A stretch of 64,000 nt of DNA from Mesorhizobium prunaredense (GTDB taxonomy: Bacteria > Pseudomonadota > Alphaproteobacteria > Rhizobiales > Rhizobiaceae): assembly GCF_900156895.1 (NCBI RefSeq), contig NZ_FTPD01000021.1:47410-111409 (forward strand), given 5' to 3'. The notes beneath the pieces are model-generated. The model saw nothing but the letters and a program-made list of their open reading frames with translations, made no database searches and was not told the origin of the DNA. Position 1 is the first letter of the stretch, and every line of letters begins with the position of its first letter. Positions 27,046 through 36,686 of this stretch are shown piece by piece. The translations under genes were made by a program, and so were the position numbers.

Positions 27046-27579
27046 GTGTTATCAGGCCGCGAAACGGAGGCTCGAACCACAGAATTGGCAGAACGAAAGA
27101 TCGCCGCGGAGGAATTGCTGAGACAGACCGATATTCGTTCACCCCAGAACGGACGGGTGCATCAGCTTGCGATCCACACGGTCGGCGGCGTCGTCACGAC
27201 CGGCGAGCCAATTATGATGATTGTCCCGACCGCTGACGAATTGACTGTGGACGCACGCATCGCGCCTCAAGACATCGATCAGGTCCAGCCCGGCCAGCTT
27301 GTCCATCTGCGGCTGTCGGCGTTCAGCCAGCAGGTCACGCCGGAAATCGAAGGACATGTAGCAACGGTTTCTCCCGACCTCGTTGAAGACGAGCGGAACG
27401 GACTATCCTATTACAGCGTGCGGATCAGGCTTGACGAAGGCAAGCTTGGCTCGTTGGATCCGGAAAGCCTCAAACCGGGCATGCCGGTGGAGGCGTTCAT
27501 GCGCACGACCGATCGCACCGTCATCTCGTTTCTGATGAAGCCATTGACCGACCAGATCAGCCGCGCATTCCGCGAATAG
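27046..27579 (+). pseudogene. Truncated HlyD-type membrane-fusion protein of a type I secretion system
   Basis: The ORF encodes only the C-terminal part of an HlyD/PrtE-type adaptor: ELAERKIAAEELLRQTDIRS then PQNGRVHQLAIHTVGGVVTT and GEPIMMIVP, followed by a beta-barrel stretch to FLMKPLTDQISRAFRE, the usual end of the family. The membrane anchor and most of the coiled coil (roughly 250 residues) are absent. No ABC transporter gene lies nearby. The first codons are not family-like, so the gene was cut at about 27055, next to the transposase remnant. Confidence 0.8.
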
Positions 27580-27925
27580 TCGCGCAGCTGGGCTATCGCC
27601 GTGCCGTGCCCAACGGCTGCGGGGAACGCAGCGCCGCCCATGCCGCGCTTTTCGACTGTGCGATGTTGCGGTTTAAATTATCCAATCCAGGCCTGAAAAG
27701 GCATGGAACTGCAGGATGCCCTCCAGCTTCTTGTCGTCGGCCTCGTATTGGTGCCCTTTTGCCAGCACACATCGGTCGACGGGCTTTGCGCCCTGACTGG
27801 CTAGTCCGCCAATTCCGCTCCGGCGTGAGATTTTAATCCATGGCATCATCAGACAAACGCCCTATATAATCGTAAGGTTCTGTTTCGTGCGGGCCCAAGG
27901 TTCTGTTTCGTAAGGGAATGGATGG
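27580..27925. other. Gene-free stretch with a short direct repeat
   Basis: About 345 bases. The only structure seen is AAGGTTCTGTTTCGT repeated at 27873-27887 and 27897-27911, just after a TATAAT-like hexamer near 27864. It may be the promoter region of the small secreted protein that follows. Confidence 0.4.
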
Positions 27926-28222
27926 ATGTCGCCGCTTCGCCTTTCGACGATCTTGATGTCGGCAACCCTGGCAACAGCGATGCTGTCGAGCGCGGCTGTC
28001 TCCGCGCAGAACGTCACTCCCGCCAATCGCAATACGGTGGTCCTGCAAGGCGAATTGCAGATGCTGGAGAACAGGCTGCGGCGGCAGCAATATCAGCAGC
28101 AGCAACAGCAGTTCCGTGCCCAGGATCGCGTGGTCGTGCCGCAACGGCCAGATGTGCCGCAGATGGCGCCTACTTGCCAGTTGCGGCGCTCGGGCAGCCG
28201 CTTCATCAGCGTCTGCCGCTGA
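27926..28222 (+). CDS. Small secreted glutamine-rich protein
   Basis: 98 residues with a signal peptide (STILMSATLATAMLSSAAVSAQ), then a coiled, glutamine-rich middle (LRRQQYQQQQQQFRAQD) and a C-terminal cysteine pair around TCQLRRSGSRFISVCR that could form a disulfide. I do not recognise a family. A second frame is also open over the same bases, but only this one has a signal peptide. Confidence 0.6.
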   Translation: MSPLRLSTILMSATLATAMLSSAAVSAQNVTPANRNTVVLQGELQMLENRLRRQQYQQQQQQFRAQDRVVVPQRPDVPQMAPTCQLRRSGSRFISVCR

Positions 28223-28350
28223 TGGCCCGGCGTTCTCATTTATTTAGCCGATATGCTTGAACGCCGCTCTACTTAAAGCAGCATCAAGGGCGGTTTTGAT
28301 TTCGCAACGTGCCTTTGCGCTTGGGCACTGCCCTGATTGGATCGTCGGCA

Positions 28351-28860
28351 ATGGCAGCCACCAAGAAGAAGGTCGTGCGCAAGGCGAGGAAGGGCGAGCG
28401 GATCCGTCAGGTCGCGGCGATTCCCTTTCGGCTGGGGGAGCGCGGCGACGCCGAGGTGATGCTGGTCACCTCGATATCGACAAGGCGCTTTATCGTGCCC
28501 AAGGGCTGGCCGATGAAGGCAAAGAGCGGGCGCAAGGCAGCCACCATCGAAGCGCGGGAGGAAGCCGGCGTCCTCGGCAAGACGCTGAAGCAGCCGGCCG
28601 GCACCTATTCCTACTGGAAGCGGCTGACGAACCGCTTCGTCCGCGTCGACGTCACCGTCTACCTGCTGGCGGTGACGGAGGAACTGGCCAACTGGCAGGA
28701 GGCCAAAAGGCGGCAGCGGGCATGGCTGGCGCCGGAAGACGCAGCCGTGCTCATCGACGAGCCCGATCTTTCAACACTGCTGAAGAACCTGAAAATTCCC
28801 CAGCCATCGCCCGCTGGCGAACTTGAACCAAGGCCTCATTTGGCGTCGTCTTCTCCCTGA
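28351..28860 (+). CDS. NUDIX hydrolase, diphosphoinositol-phosphatase-like
   Basis: 169 residues from ATG 28351. The Nudix box reads GWPMKAKSGRKAATIEAREE then AGVLG, with the G, E and REE-G positions of the family. Such enzymes split nucleoside diphosphates linked to other groups; the FIVPKGWP lead-in is typical of the short diphosphoinositol-polyphosphate-phosphatase-like branch. An earlier GTG (28309) is possible. The 3' end overlaps the convergent lyase gene by 25 nt. Confidence 0.85.
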   Translation: MAATKKKVVRKARKGERIRQVAAIPFRLGERGDAEVMLVTSISTRRFIVPKGWPMKAKSGRKAATIEAREEAGVLGKTLKQPAGTYSYWKRLTNRFVRVDVTVYLLAVTEELANWQEAKRRQRAWLAPEDAAVLIDEPDLSTLLKNLKIPQPSPAGELEPRPHLASSSP

Positions 28861-29687
28861 GGAAAAGGCCGCACCGGCGTGCCCGTATAGGCCCACAACC
28901 ATTCGCGCGGCAGTGGTCCTTTGTTGCGGTCGCTCTGTTGCGACTGTTCCCACGCATGCGCCAAGATGCCGACCGAGCGCGACAGCACGAAAAGGCCACG
29001 TGTCAGCTGCGGCGGAAAGCCGAGCTCGCCATAGATGACGGCGGTGGCGCCGTCGATGTTGAGCGGGATCTTCTTGCCCTTGCGCCGCTCGACTTCGGCC
29101 TCGACAGCGTCGGCGATGTCGGCGAAACGTCCACTGACGATGCCGCGCGCGGCAAAATCGCGGGTCAGTTCGATGAGGCGCGGCGCCCGCGGATCGACCG
29201 GGTGGAACCGATGGCCGAGCCCCGGCACATAGGATTTTTCCTCGGCGAAGAAACGATCGAGCCGCGCCACCACCGCATCGCCGAGCGTCACGCCTTCGTC
29301 CACTGCCGCGGCGATGTCACCATAGAAGGCAAGCGCCTGCTCGCCGGCGCCACCATGCACGTCGCCTAGGACATTGATGGCTGAGGCCATGGCGCTGTTG
29401 ATGCCGACGCCGCAGGTGGCCGCCATGCGGGCAATGGCGATCGACGGCGCCTGCGGCCCGTGATCGACGGCGCCACTGAGCGCGATGCCGAGCAGCGTCG
29501 CCTGCTCCTCACCAGGCAGTTCGCCGCGCAGCATCAGCCAGATCATCGCCGGAAAACTGACGCGGCCGATCAGGTCCTGGATCTCATAGCCGCGCAGCCG
29601 GATCACGCCGGGGCGCATTTCGATGATATCGGTCTGCCACCACTCCTCGCCGCGCTCGCGGCCGGTGTTTTTCCCAACGTTGCTCAT
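28836..29687 (-). CDS. Citryl-CoA lyase (citrate synthase family)
   Basis: 283 residues from ATG 29687. The protein has a citrate-synthase-like fold, shortened at the N-terminus: VIRLRGYEIQDLIGRVSFPA, GINSAMASAINVLGDVHGG, GLGHRFHPVDPRAP with the catalytic histidine, and LFVLSRSVGILAHAWEQ. Members without full citrate synthase length are often citryl-CoA lyases, which split a citryl-CoA-like ester into acetyl-CoA and an oxoacid. It is 13 nt downstream of a CoA-transferase and a tricarboxylate transporter, which supports that role. The true substrate is not proven. Confidence 0.8.
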   Translation of the reverse strand: MSNVGKNTGRERGEEWWQTDIIEMRPGVIRLRGYEIQDLIGRVSFPAMIWLMLRGELPGEEQATLLGIALSGAVDHGPQAPSIAIARMAATCGVGINSAMASAINVLGDVHGGAGEQALAFYGDIAAAVDEGVTLGDAVVARLDRFFAEEKSYVPGLGHRFHPVDPRAPRLIELTRDFAARGIVSGRFADIADAVEAEVERRKGKKIPLNIDGATAVIYGELGFPPQLTRGLFVLSRSVGILAHAWEQSQQSDRNKGPLPREWLWAYTGTPVRPFPQGEDDAK

Positions 29688-29700
29688 GTTCTCGCGCGGC

Positions 29701-30885
29701 TCATGCCTGCGCCCTTTTCTTGACGCGCGGCGGCAGACTGGCAAACACCTCGTCCATATGCTCGCCCAGCGCCGGCGGCGGCCTGGTCGGCAACGGTGCT
29801 GCGCCATCGACCATGAACCCGCCGCGCACGACGGTCAGCGGCCGGTCCATCTTCGGCATGCCATCGAAGCAGGCGGTCATCTCGCGCGCGATCACTTGCT
29901 GCTCGGCCAGCACTTGCGGGATGGTCAGCACCCTGCCCGCCGGCACGCCTGCGCGATTGAGGGTCTCCTCCCAGGCTACGGCCGATCCGCTGGCCAGGGC
30001 GCCCTCGATCAGCGCCTTCAAGGCGATGCGGTTGCGCTTGCGCGTCTCGCGCTCGGCAAAGCGCGGGTCCGACGCCAGCTCCGGCAGCCCGACCAGCCGG
30101 CAGAGCGTGACGAACTGCTCCTGCTTGTTGGCGGCGATGTTGAGCAGGCCGTCGCCGGCGCGAAACGTGCCGGAAGGTGCCGCCGTCATGTTCTCGTTGC
30201 CCATCGGCTGCGGCTCGACGCCTGCCGTCAGATAGTTGGAGACCGGCCAGCCCAGCGCGGAGAGCGTGCATTCGAGCATCGACACGTCGAGGAAAGCGCC
30301 CTCGCCTGTCGTCTTCTGCTTCACAAGTGCCGCCGTGATGGCGAACGCCCCGACCAGCCCACCCAGCGTGTCGGCGACGGGATAACCGACACGCAACGGC
30401 GCGGTCTGCGGTGTGCCGGTGATGCTCATGATGCCCGAAAGACCCTGGATGATCTGATCGTAGGCCGGATTGTCGCGCATCGGCCCAGTCTGGCCGAAGC
30501 CCGAAATCGCGCAATAGACAAGACTAGGGCGGACCTCTTTCAGCGTGGCAGAGCCAAGCCCCAGCCGATCCATCACGCCGGGGCGGAAATTCTCGACCAG
30601 CGCATCGGCAGAGGCGACCAGATCGAGGAAGCGTTCGCGATCGGCCTCGTTCTTGAGATCGAGCACCACCGATCGTTTGCCGGCGTTCTGCGCCAGGAAC
30701 GAAGCGCCCATGCCTGTGCTGTTGAGTTCCGGCGAGCCGCCGAGCTGGCGCGCCAGATCGCCGCCCTGCGGCGCCTCGACCTTGATCACATCGGCCCCGA
30801 GCAGCGCCAGCTGATAGGCACAGTAGGGGCCAGCCAGAACATTGGTCAGGTCGAGGACGCGGATGCCGGACAGCAGATCGGTCAT
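29701..30885 (-). CDS. Type III (CaiB/BaiF) CoA-transferase
   Basis: 394 residues, standard length. IRVLDLTNVLAGPYCAYQLA at the N-terminus and NPAYDQIIQGLSGIMSITG with the conserved aspartate are family-typical. It moves CoA from a donor such as succinyl-CoA to an acid. Together with the citryl-CoA-lyase-like gene it would activate and cleave the acid imported by the adjacent transporter. It starts 15 nt after tctA. Confidence 0.92.
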   Translation of the reverse strand: MTDLLSGIRVLDLTNVLAGPYCAYQLALLGADVIKVEAPQGGDLARQLGGSPELNSTGMGASFLAQNAGKRSVVLDLKNEADRERFLDLVASADALVENFRPGVMDRLGLGSATLKEVRPSLVYCAISGFGQTGPMRDNPAYDQIIQGLSGIMSITGTPQTAPLRVGYPVADTLGGLVGAFAITAALVKQKTTGEGAFLDVSMLECTLSALGWPVSNYLTAGVEPQPMGNENMTAAPSGTFRAGDGLLNIAANKQEQFVTLCRLVGLPELASDPRFAERETRKRNRIALKALIEGALASGSAVAWEETLNRAGVPAGRVLTIPQVLAEQQVIAREMTACFDGMPKMDRPLTVVRGGFMVDGAAPLPTRPPPALGEHMDEVFASLPPRVKKRAQA

Positions 30886-30900
30886 GATGTCGCAAACAGG

Positions 30901-32424
30901 TCAGGCATCGCCCGGCACGTGTTCCGGTCCGCGCGTGCGCCGGCGTTCGATGAAAGCGTAGATATGCGGCCCAATCAGCCCGATGAACGCCAGCGTCAGC
31001 AGCGTCAGCGACAGCGGATGTTTGTAGAACACCGACCAGTCGCCGTTCGAGATGGTCATCGCGCGGCGGAACTGCGTTTCGGCGAGCGGCCAGAGGATCA
31101 TGCCGATGATCACCGGCGCCGTCGGGAAATCGAAGCGCCGCATCAGGAATCCGGCCCCGCCGAGCAGATAGAGGATGACGAGGTCGGTCGGCGATTGAGA
31201 AATACCGTAGGTGCCGACCGTGGCGAACACCAGGATGCCGGCATAGAGCTGCGGCGCCGGGATTTTCAGCAGCCGCACCCACAACCCGATCAGCGGCAGG
31301 TTGAGGATGACGAGGATGATGTTGGCGATGAACAGGCTGGCGATCAGCCCCCAGACCAGATTGGCCTGCGTCATGAACAGCATCGGCCCGGGATTGATGC
31401 CATAGCTCTGGAAGGCCGACAGCATGATCGCGGCCGTCGCCGAGGTCGGCAGCCCAAGCGTCAGCATCGGCACCAGCACGCCGGCGGCCGACGCGTTGTT
31501 GGCGGCTTCCGGTCCGGCAACGCCTTCGATGGCGCCGACCGTGCCGAACTCCTCCTTGTGCTTGGAGAGCTTCTTCTCGATTGCATAGGACAGGAAGGTC
31601 GGGATTTCGGCGCCGCCGGCCGGCAGGGCGCCGATCGGGAAGCCGAGCAAGGCGCCGCGCAGCCAAGCCTTCCACGAGCGCGCCCATTCGGCTGCGGTCA
31701 TGTAGAGCGAGCCCTTCAGCGGCACGATCTCGTCCTTGCCGGCATAGCGGCGAGAGGCCATGTAGAACGTCTCGCCGACCGCAAAGAGGCCGACGGCGAC
31801 GACGATCACGTCGACGCCATCGAGCAATTGGCTCATGCCGAAGGTGAAGCGCGGCTGCCCGGTCTGCAGGTCGACGCCAATCATGCCGATGACGAAGCCG
31901 ACGAACAGGCTGGTCAGGCCGCGCACCGACGACGAGCCGAGCACCGCCGAAACCGTGATGAAGGCCAGCACCATCAGCGAGAAATATTCGGCCGGGCCGA
32001 AAGACAGCGCGAATTTGACCACGACGGGGGCCAGGAAGGCGACGCCCAGCGTGCCGAGTGTGCCGGCGACAAAGGAGCCGATCGCCGAAGTGGCAAGTGC
32101 CGCGCCGCCGCGACCGGAACGGGCCATCCTGTTGCCTTCCAGCGCAGTGACGATGGTCGCGCTTTCACCCGGCGTGTTGAGCAGGATCGATGTCGTCGAA
32201 CCGCCATACATGGCGCCGTAATAGATGCCGGCAAACAGGATGAAGGACGCCTCCGGCGCCACCTGGTAGGTGATCGGCAAAAGCAGGGCGATGGTCAGTG
32301 CCGGTCCGAGGCCGGGCAGCACGCCGATCGCTGTCCCCAGTGTCGTGCCGAGCAGGCACCACATGAGATTGACCGGCGTAAAGGCGACCGAAAATCCGTG
32401 CGCGAGATGGCCAAGCGTTTCCAT
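30901..32424 (-). CDS. tctA: TctA, large permease of a tripartite tricarboxylate transporter
   Basis: 507 residues with about eleven membrane segments. [20 protein letters not shown] and [18 protein letters not shown] are the TctA signatures. It works with TctB and the periplasmic binding protein TctC to import carboxylates driven by an ion gradient. It begins 4 nt after tctB. Confidence 0.95.
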   Translation of the reverse strand: METLGHLAHGFSVAFTPVNLMWCLLGTTLGTAIGVLPGLGPALTIALLLPITYQVAPEASFILFAGIYYGAMYGGSTTSILLNTPGESATIVTALEGNRMARSGRGGAALATSAIGSFVAGTLGTLGVAFLAPVVVKFALSFGPAEYFSLMVLAFITVSAVLGSSSVRGLTSLFVGFVIGMIGVDLQTGQPRFTFGMSQLLDGVDVIVVAVGLFAVGETFYMASRRYAGKDEIVPLKGSLYMTAAEWARSWKAWLRGALLGFPIGALPAGGAEIPTFLSYAIEKKLSKHKEEFGTVGAIEGVAGPEAANNASAAGVLVPMLTLGLPTSATAAIMLSAFQSYGINPGPMLFMTQANLVWGLIASLFIANIILVILNLPLIGLWVRLLKIPAPQLYAGILVFATVGTYGISQSPTDLVILYLLGGAGFLMRRFDFPTAPVIIGMILWPLAETQFRRAMTISNGDWSVFYKHPLSLTLLTLAFIGLIGPHIYAFIERRRTRGPEHVPGDA

Positions 32425-32428
32425 GGCT

Positions 32429-32965
32429 TCAGCCTCTCAACATACGGATAATCGAATCGAGACCCGTGTTCAGCTGGTTCTCGATGAAGCCGGCGCCGAT
32501 GTTGACGCCGAGCGCCCTGGCGAAACCGAAATAGGCGGCAAGCGCCAGGATCAGGCCGAGCAGCACGTCACGCAGCGGATGTCTGCTGCCGAATCCGTGG
32601 CAGATGAGAACGAACATGATCACCGAGGCTGCGGTGAAGCCAAGCGGCTGGATCAGAACAAGGTTCGCAACCAGTCCGACGGCGACGATGCCCATCGCCT
32701 TCCAGTCGGTCGGGGTTTCCTTTTCTTCCTCCGGCTGCCAGCCGCCCCGCAGGGCGGCGACGATCAGCAGCAGGGAAAGGACCGTCATGCCGACCATGGT
32801 GATGTAGGGGAAGACGGTCGGGCCAACCTTTGAGTAGAGCGGCGACACCGGAATCGACAGCGTCTGCCAGGCCACTGCGCCGGCGCAGGCAAGAAGCCCG
32901 ATGCCGATCAGCAATTCGGGCACGGCAAGGCGCGGCCGCGCCGCCTGCTGGTCGCTGGTGCTCAT
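32429..32965 (-). CDS. tctB: TctB, small membrane subunit
   Basis: 178 residues with four membrane segments ([75 protein letters not shown]), the usual TctB layout. It sits between tctC and tctA in the same operon. Confidence 0.9.
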   Translation of the reverse strand: MSTSDQQAARPRLAVPELLIGIGLLACAGAVAWQTLSIPVSPLYSKVGPTVFPYITMVGMTVLSLLLIVAALRGGWQPEEEKETPTDWKAMGIVAVGLVANLVLIQPLGFTAASVIMFVLICHGFGSRHPLRDVLLGLILALAAYFGFARALGVNIGAGFIENQLNTGLDSIIRMLRG

Positions 32966-33094
32966 GATCGTCCTCCCTGGATAGCCGGTCTCCCACGGCC
33001 GACCTCACCGCAGTTTCACTCGCGCCGGATCGTATGTCCATGCGGCCGGCGAACATCGGAAAGGGGCAGTGCGGACCGCCCCTCTCCGAGGACA

Positions 33095-34072
33095 TCAGGC
33101 TAGGCCGAGGTCCTTGAGGATGGCTGCGATCCGAGCCGTGTCTTCGGTAAGAAATTTCGCATAGTCGTCGCCGGTGAGCAGGATCTGCGTCCAGTTGCGG
33201 TTTTTGCATTCGGTGGCCCAGGCATCGCTTTTGGCCATGGTCTCGACCAGCGTGACCATCGCCGCCTTGTCGGCGTCGGAAACGCCCGGCGGTGCGAAGA
33301 CGCCGCGCCAGTTGAACAGTTCGACATCGATGCCGGCTTCCTTCATCGTCGGTGCGTCGATGCCTTCCTGGCGCTTGTCCGCGGAAATGGCGAGCAGCCG
33401 AAGCGCGCCTGCCTTGACCTGTTCGGAGAACTCGCCATAGCCGGAGATGCCGGCCGCGACCTGGTTGCCGAGAAGCGCCGACAATGCCTCGCCGCCGCCG
33501 GCGAACGGCACGTAGGAGAGGTTGGCTGCCGGGACACCGGCCGTCTTGGCGATAAGGCCGAACAATATGTGGTCCGAGCCGCCGGCCGAGCCGCCAGCCA
33601 CCGGAACCTTGGTCGGATCGGCCTTGAGGGCGGCGACGAAATCCGCTGCTGTCTTGAACGGCGAGGCCGCCGGCACCACCAGCGCCTCGAATTCGCCGGT
33701 GAGGCGGGCGATCGGCGTGACCTCGGTGAGATTGTTGGCCGATTTGTTGGCGATGATGGCGCCAACCATGACCATGCCGGCAACCATCAGCGAATTGCCC
33801 TTGCCGTTCCACTGGCTGATGAATTGCGGGAGGCCGACTGTGCCGCCGGCGCCGCCGACATTGGTGATCTGCGAACCGGAGATCAGCTTCTCACTGCGCA
33901 GCACCTGGTCCATCGTGCGCGCCGTCTGGTCCCAGCCGCCGCCGGGCGCTGCCGGCACGAAGATCTGGATCTGCGGTGCGTCCTGCGCGAAAGCGGGCGA
34001 GAGATGCAACGCTGCGAAACCGGCGGCGCCGGCAGCGGCGGTGCTCGTTAAAAATCTGCGTCTGTTCAGCAT
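33095..34072 (-). CDS. tctC: TctC-family periplasmic substrate-binding protein
   Basis: 325 residues with a twin-arginine-like leader (RRRFLTSTAAAGAAGFAAL) and then the Bug/TctC fold: IFVPAAPGGGWDQTARTMDQ, GSQITNVGGAGGTVGL, VPVAGGSAGGSDH. ATG 34072 has GGAGGA 6 nt upstream; the frame extends further but the leader fixes this start. It is the first gene of the operon, divergent from the IclR regulator. Confidence 0.93.
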   Translation of the reverse strand: MLNRRRFLTSTAAAGAAGFAALHLSPAFAQDAPQIQIFVPAAPGGGWDQTARTMDQVLRSEKLISGSQITNVGGAGGTVGLPQFISQWNGKGNSLMVAGMVMVGAIIANKSANNLTEVTPIARLTGEFEALVVPAASPFKTAADFVAALKADPTKVPVAGGSAGGSDHILFGLIAKTAGVPAANLSYVPFAGGGEALSALLGNQVAAGISGYGEFSEQVKAGALRLLAISADKRQEGIDAPTMKEAGIDVELFNWRGVFAPPGVSDADKAAMVTLVETMAKSDAWATECKNRNWTQILLTGDDYAKFLTEDTARIAAILKDLGLA

Positions 34073-34195
34073 GGGATTCCTCCAATCACGACACCTCCTC
34101 CGGTGCCTGCCAGCAACGTAGCCTGAATTCAGACCCGCTCGACAAAAATTCATGCAGTCTTTGCATCGTTCTGTCAACCGGAATGGCATTCTGCT

Positions 34196-34209
34196 GGACA
34201 GAACTGTCC
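34196..34209. promoter_or_regulatory. Candidate IclR operator between tctC and iclR
   Basis: GGACAG-AA-CTGTCC is a perfect palindrome in the 192-bp divergent promoter region. Related TTCTGTC words lie at about 34169 and 34240. Position and symmetry suit an IclR-family site controlling both directions. Confidence 0.5.
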
Positions 34210-34264
34210 GGATGCGGCACAATTGTTCCGATCGGCCCTTCTGTCCAACTGGGAACGGAACGAC

Positions 34265-35056
34265 GTGGTCAAGCAGATAACCGTAACACAATCCAAGCCT
34301 GCGTCGACCAACGGCGTTGCCGCGCTCGATCGTGCGATCGCCATCCTCGATGCTTTCGCTGCTGCCGACCGTTCGCTCAGCCTGGCCGAAATCGCGGCGC
34401 GCACCGGCCTCTACAAGAGCACGATCCTGAGACTGGCGAACTCGTTGCTGCGCGGGCAATTGCTGGAGCGTCTCGACGACGGCCGCTACCGTGTCGGCCC
34501 GGCCACCTTTCGGCTGGGCGCCCTATACCAGCGTTCGGTGGTGGCGATCGACATCCTGCTGCCGATCATGCGCGATCTGGCCGAGCGAAGCTGGGAAAGC
34601 GTCGCTTTCTATGTCCGTTCGGGCGACGTGCGCACCTGTCTTTACCGCGTCGAGTCCAAGCATCCCATCCGCTACACCATCCGGGAAGGCGACGTGCTGC
34701 CCCTGCTGGCCGGCACGGGCGGCCGCGTGCTTGCGGCGTTTTCCGGTCAGCAGGGCGAGCCGTACGAGACGATCCGCAAAACTTATCATTGTTTGTCGGT
34801 CGGCGATCGCGACCCCGAGACGGCGGGCGTTTCGGCACCAGTGTTCGGGCCGGGGCACACCCTGCTCGGTGCATTGACGCTGTCCGGCCCGAGCACGCGC
34901 GTCGACGCGGCCTTTCTGCAGCGCATGAAAAATCCGCTGATCGAGGCGGCCGCGCGCGCCACCCGCGCTTTCGGGGAAGACGCCTCGATGCTCGAACAGG
35001 CAGCCCGCAAAGCCGGTGCCGAAGCGGAAGGCCCGGTGCTGAAGCGGCAGGCCTAG
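34265..35056 (+). CDS. IclR-family transcriptional regulator
   Basis: 263 residues from GTG 34265. The N-terminal winged helix (ALDRAIAILDAFAAADRSLS then LAEIAARTGLYKSTILRLAN) and C-terminal ligand domain (LAGTGGRVLAAFSGQ, GVSAPVFGPGHTLLGALTLS) define the family. An ATG or TTG further upstream would add 14 residues without family similarity. It is divergent from tctC and probably governs the carboxylate operon. Confidence 0.9.
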   Translation: MVKQITVTQSKPASTNGVAALDRAIAILDAFAAADRSLSLAEIAARTGLYKSTILRLANSLLRGQLLERLDDGRYRVGPATFRLGALYQRSVVAIDILLPIMRDLAERSWESVAFYVRSGDVRTCLYRVESKHPIRYTIREGDVLPLLAGTGGRVLAAFSGQQGEPYETIRKTYHCLSVGDRDPETAGVSAPVFGPGHTLLGALTLSGPSTRVDAAFLQRMKNPLIEAAARATRAFGEDASMLEQAARKAGAEAEGPVLKRQA

Positions 35057-35106
35057 AAAGCCTCGGCTCGGCCCCGATCAGAATCACAGGATGCCAGGCC
35101 GCAACC

Positions 35107-35646
35107 CTAGGGCTGCCGTTCCAGCAGGATCGTCGCATCGTCGTGATAGGTGGTCCGCAACACTTCGCTGTAGCCGCATTTGGCCGCGAGGCTCAGCGAA
35201 GCGGTGTTTTCCGGATCGATGATGCAGACAGTCCTTGCACGCCCGAATGCCTCGTCGCCCCAGGCGAGAGCCCGTCCGACAACCTCGCTGGCGAACCCTT
35301 GGCCATGTGCGCTCGGGACCAGCGCCCAACCGGCTTCCGGAACGCCTTCGATCGACGGCACCATGTCGCGCTTCAGATCGTGGAAGCCGGCCTCGCCGAT
35401 GAAGCGGCCGGATGCCTTGTCCTCGATCGCCCAGAAGCCGTAGCCCAGCAGCGACCACAGGCCGGCATGACGCAGGAAGCGCATCCAGCTTTCCTCGCGT
35501 GTGCGCGGCTTGCCTCCGATGAAGCGGGTGACGTCCGGATCGGCCCACATGGCGACGTAGGCATCGAAATCATCGAGCTGGTGTGGCCGCAAGATGGTTC
35601 GCTTCGTCTCGATGACCGGTGCGCTGGCTGCTCCTGGATTTCCCAT
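35107..35646 (-). CDS. GNAT acetyltransferase, RimJ/RimL type
   Basis: 179 residues from ATG 35646, chosen because GAGGCAGAG lies upstream, whereas an ATG seven codons earlier has no ribosome site. Typical elements are TKRTILRPHQLDDFDAYVAM, GRFIGEAGFHDL, EAGWALVPSAHGQGFASEVV with the acetyl-CoA loop, and ENTASLSLAAKCGY. It probably N-acetylates a protein or small amine. It is convergent with the IclR gene. Confidence 0.88.
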   Translation of the reverse strand: MGNPGAASAPVIETKRTILRPHQLDDFDAYVAMWADPDVTRFIGGKPRTREESWMRFLRHAGLWSLLGYGFWAIEDKASGRFIGEAGFHDLKRDMVPSIEGVPEAGWALVPSAHGQGFASEVVGRALAWGDEAFGRARTVCIIDPENTASLSLAAKCGYSEVLRTTYHDDATILLERQP

Positions 35647-35847
35647 AAACTCTGCCTCGCGGCGCATGATCGCGGAAAACCTCCTCCGAAACGATCATGC
35701 GCAAATTCAAAGTGGTTGTTTGCCGGTGCCTCATGCATGTCGCCCAAATGTCCAACAAGAGCCAGGACAGCGCAGATCATCTTCCAGCGCGAAAAACGAG
35801 GTCGAGGCGCTTCGAGCGCGGGAAACTGTGACCCGATAAGCGCGATT

Positions 35848-36084
35848 TCAGCCGCGCCAGGGCATGTTCATGTAGACGCCGCCGCGCTTCAACTTGTCCA
35901 GCATCTGGTCGAGCCGCTTATGTCTTGTCTCGGCGCGTCTGGCACGATCGATCCAGCCGAGATAGTCGTTCTTTTGATAATCCGGTCTGTCATCATAGGC
36001 CGCCATCAAACCCTGCTTTGTCAAAGCGGTTCGGATGTCGTCCGGCATCGGGTTCAAGGCGCTTTTCAGTCTGGTCATGGTCAA
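35848..36084 (-). CDS. YdeI/OmpD-associated-like small protein
   Basis: 78 residues. MPDDIRTALTKQGLMAAYDD and RPDYQKNDYLGWIDRARRAE then TRHKRLDQMLDKLKRGGVYM match the C-terminal part of the YdeI/OmpD-associated family. Longer members carry an extra N-terminal domain that is absent here. The role is uncertain. It is a single gene. Confidence 0.75.
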   Translation of the reverse strand: MTMTRLKSALNPMPDDIRTALTKQGLMAAYDDRPDYQKNDYLGWIDRARRAETRHKRLDQMLDKLKRGGVYMNMPWRG

Positions 36085-36230
36085 AATTTAGGCTGTCAGG
36101 ATTTGGCGTCAACAACGCAGGGACGTAGTCGCGAACTCCTGCTCCGGCATGGGAATCTTGCCGAACGATGCTACCCTTCGCATGAAACTAATTCAGCGTC
36201 CGCTGTGCCGTCCGACGGAGGGAAAAGGGC

Positions 36231-36686
36231 ATGGATACCACCGATCTTCTGCTTGCCATCCTTCATCATCTGCTGGTGTTTTCACTGGCCGGCATCATCG
36301 GCGCCGAATTTGTCCTGATCCGCGGCGATCTGCCCGCCGCGACGCTTCGGCGGCTTGTCGGCATCGATCGCCATTACGGCATCATCGCCATGCTGATCAT
36401 CGTCGTCGGCATCGGACGCGTCATCTACGGCCTGAAGGGTTGGGAATTCTACGTCTACAACTGGATGTTCTGGGCAAAGATGGCGGCCTTCGTCACCGTC
36501 GGCCTGCTGTCGATCATCCCGACGGTCCGCTTTGCGTCCTGGAGCAGGCAGGCCTCGGCCAGCCCTGGCTTTCAAGTGCCGGCGGCACAACTTGCATCCG
36601 TTCGAACTTACGTCCGCGCCGAAGCCTTGATCTTCCTGCTGATCCCGGTCTTCGCCGCGGCGATGGCCCGCGGCTACGGCTACTGA
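36231..36686 (+). CDS. DUF2214 inner-membrane protein
   Basis: 151 residues with four membrane segments (LLLAILHHLLVFSLAGIIGA, YGIIAMLIIVVGIGRVIYGL, MFWAKMAAFVTVGLLSIIPT and LIFLLIPVFAAAMARGYGY). The histidine-containing helices and EFVLIRGDLPA are typical of DUF2214. Function unknown. GGAGGG lies upstream of ATG 36231; its last 7 nt overlap the end of the convergent nth gene. Confidence 0.8.
   Translation: MDTTDLLLAILHHLLVFSLAGIIGAEFVLIRGDLPAATLRRLVGIDRHYGIIAMLIIVVGIGRVIYGLKGWEFYVYNWMFWAKMAAFVTVGLLSIIPTVRFASWSRQASASPGFQVPAAQLASVRTYVRAEALIFLLIPVFAAAMARGYGY

Noticed and set aside
29623..32451. 942-codon plus-strand frame opposite tctA, the CoA-transferase and the lyase gene
   Set aside because: It is an artefact of high GC third positions; the minus-strand genes have clear family motifs, and the plus-strand product is a low-complexity arginine-rich string.
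33976..36318. 780-codon plus-strand frame over iclR and neighbours
   Set aside because: It has no recognisable motif and overlaps the IclR, GNAT and YdeI-like genes in other frames.
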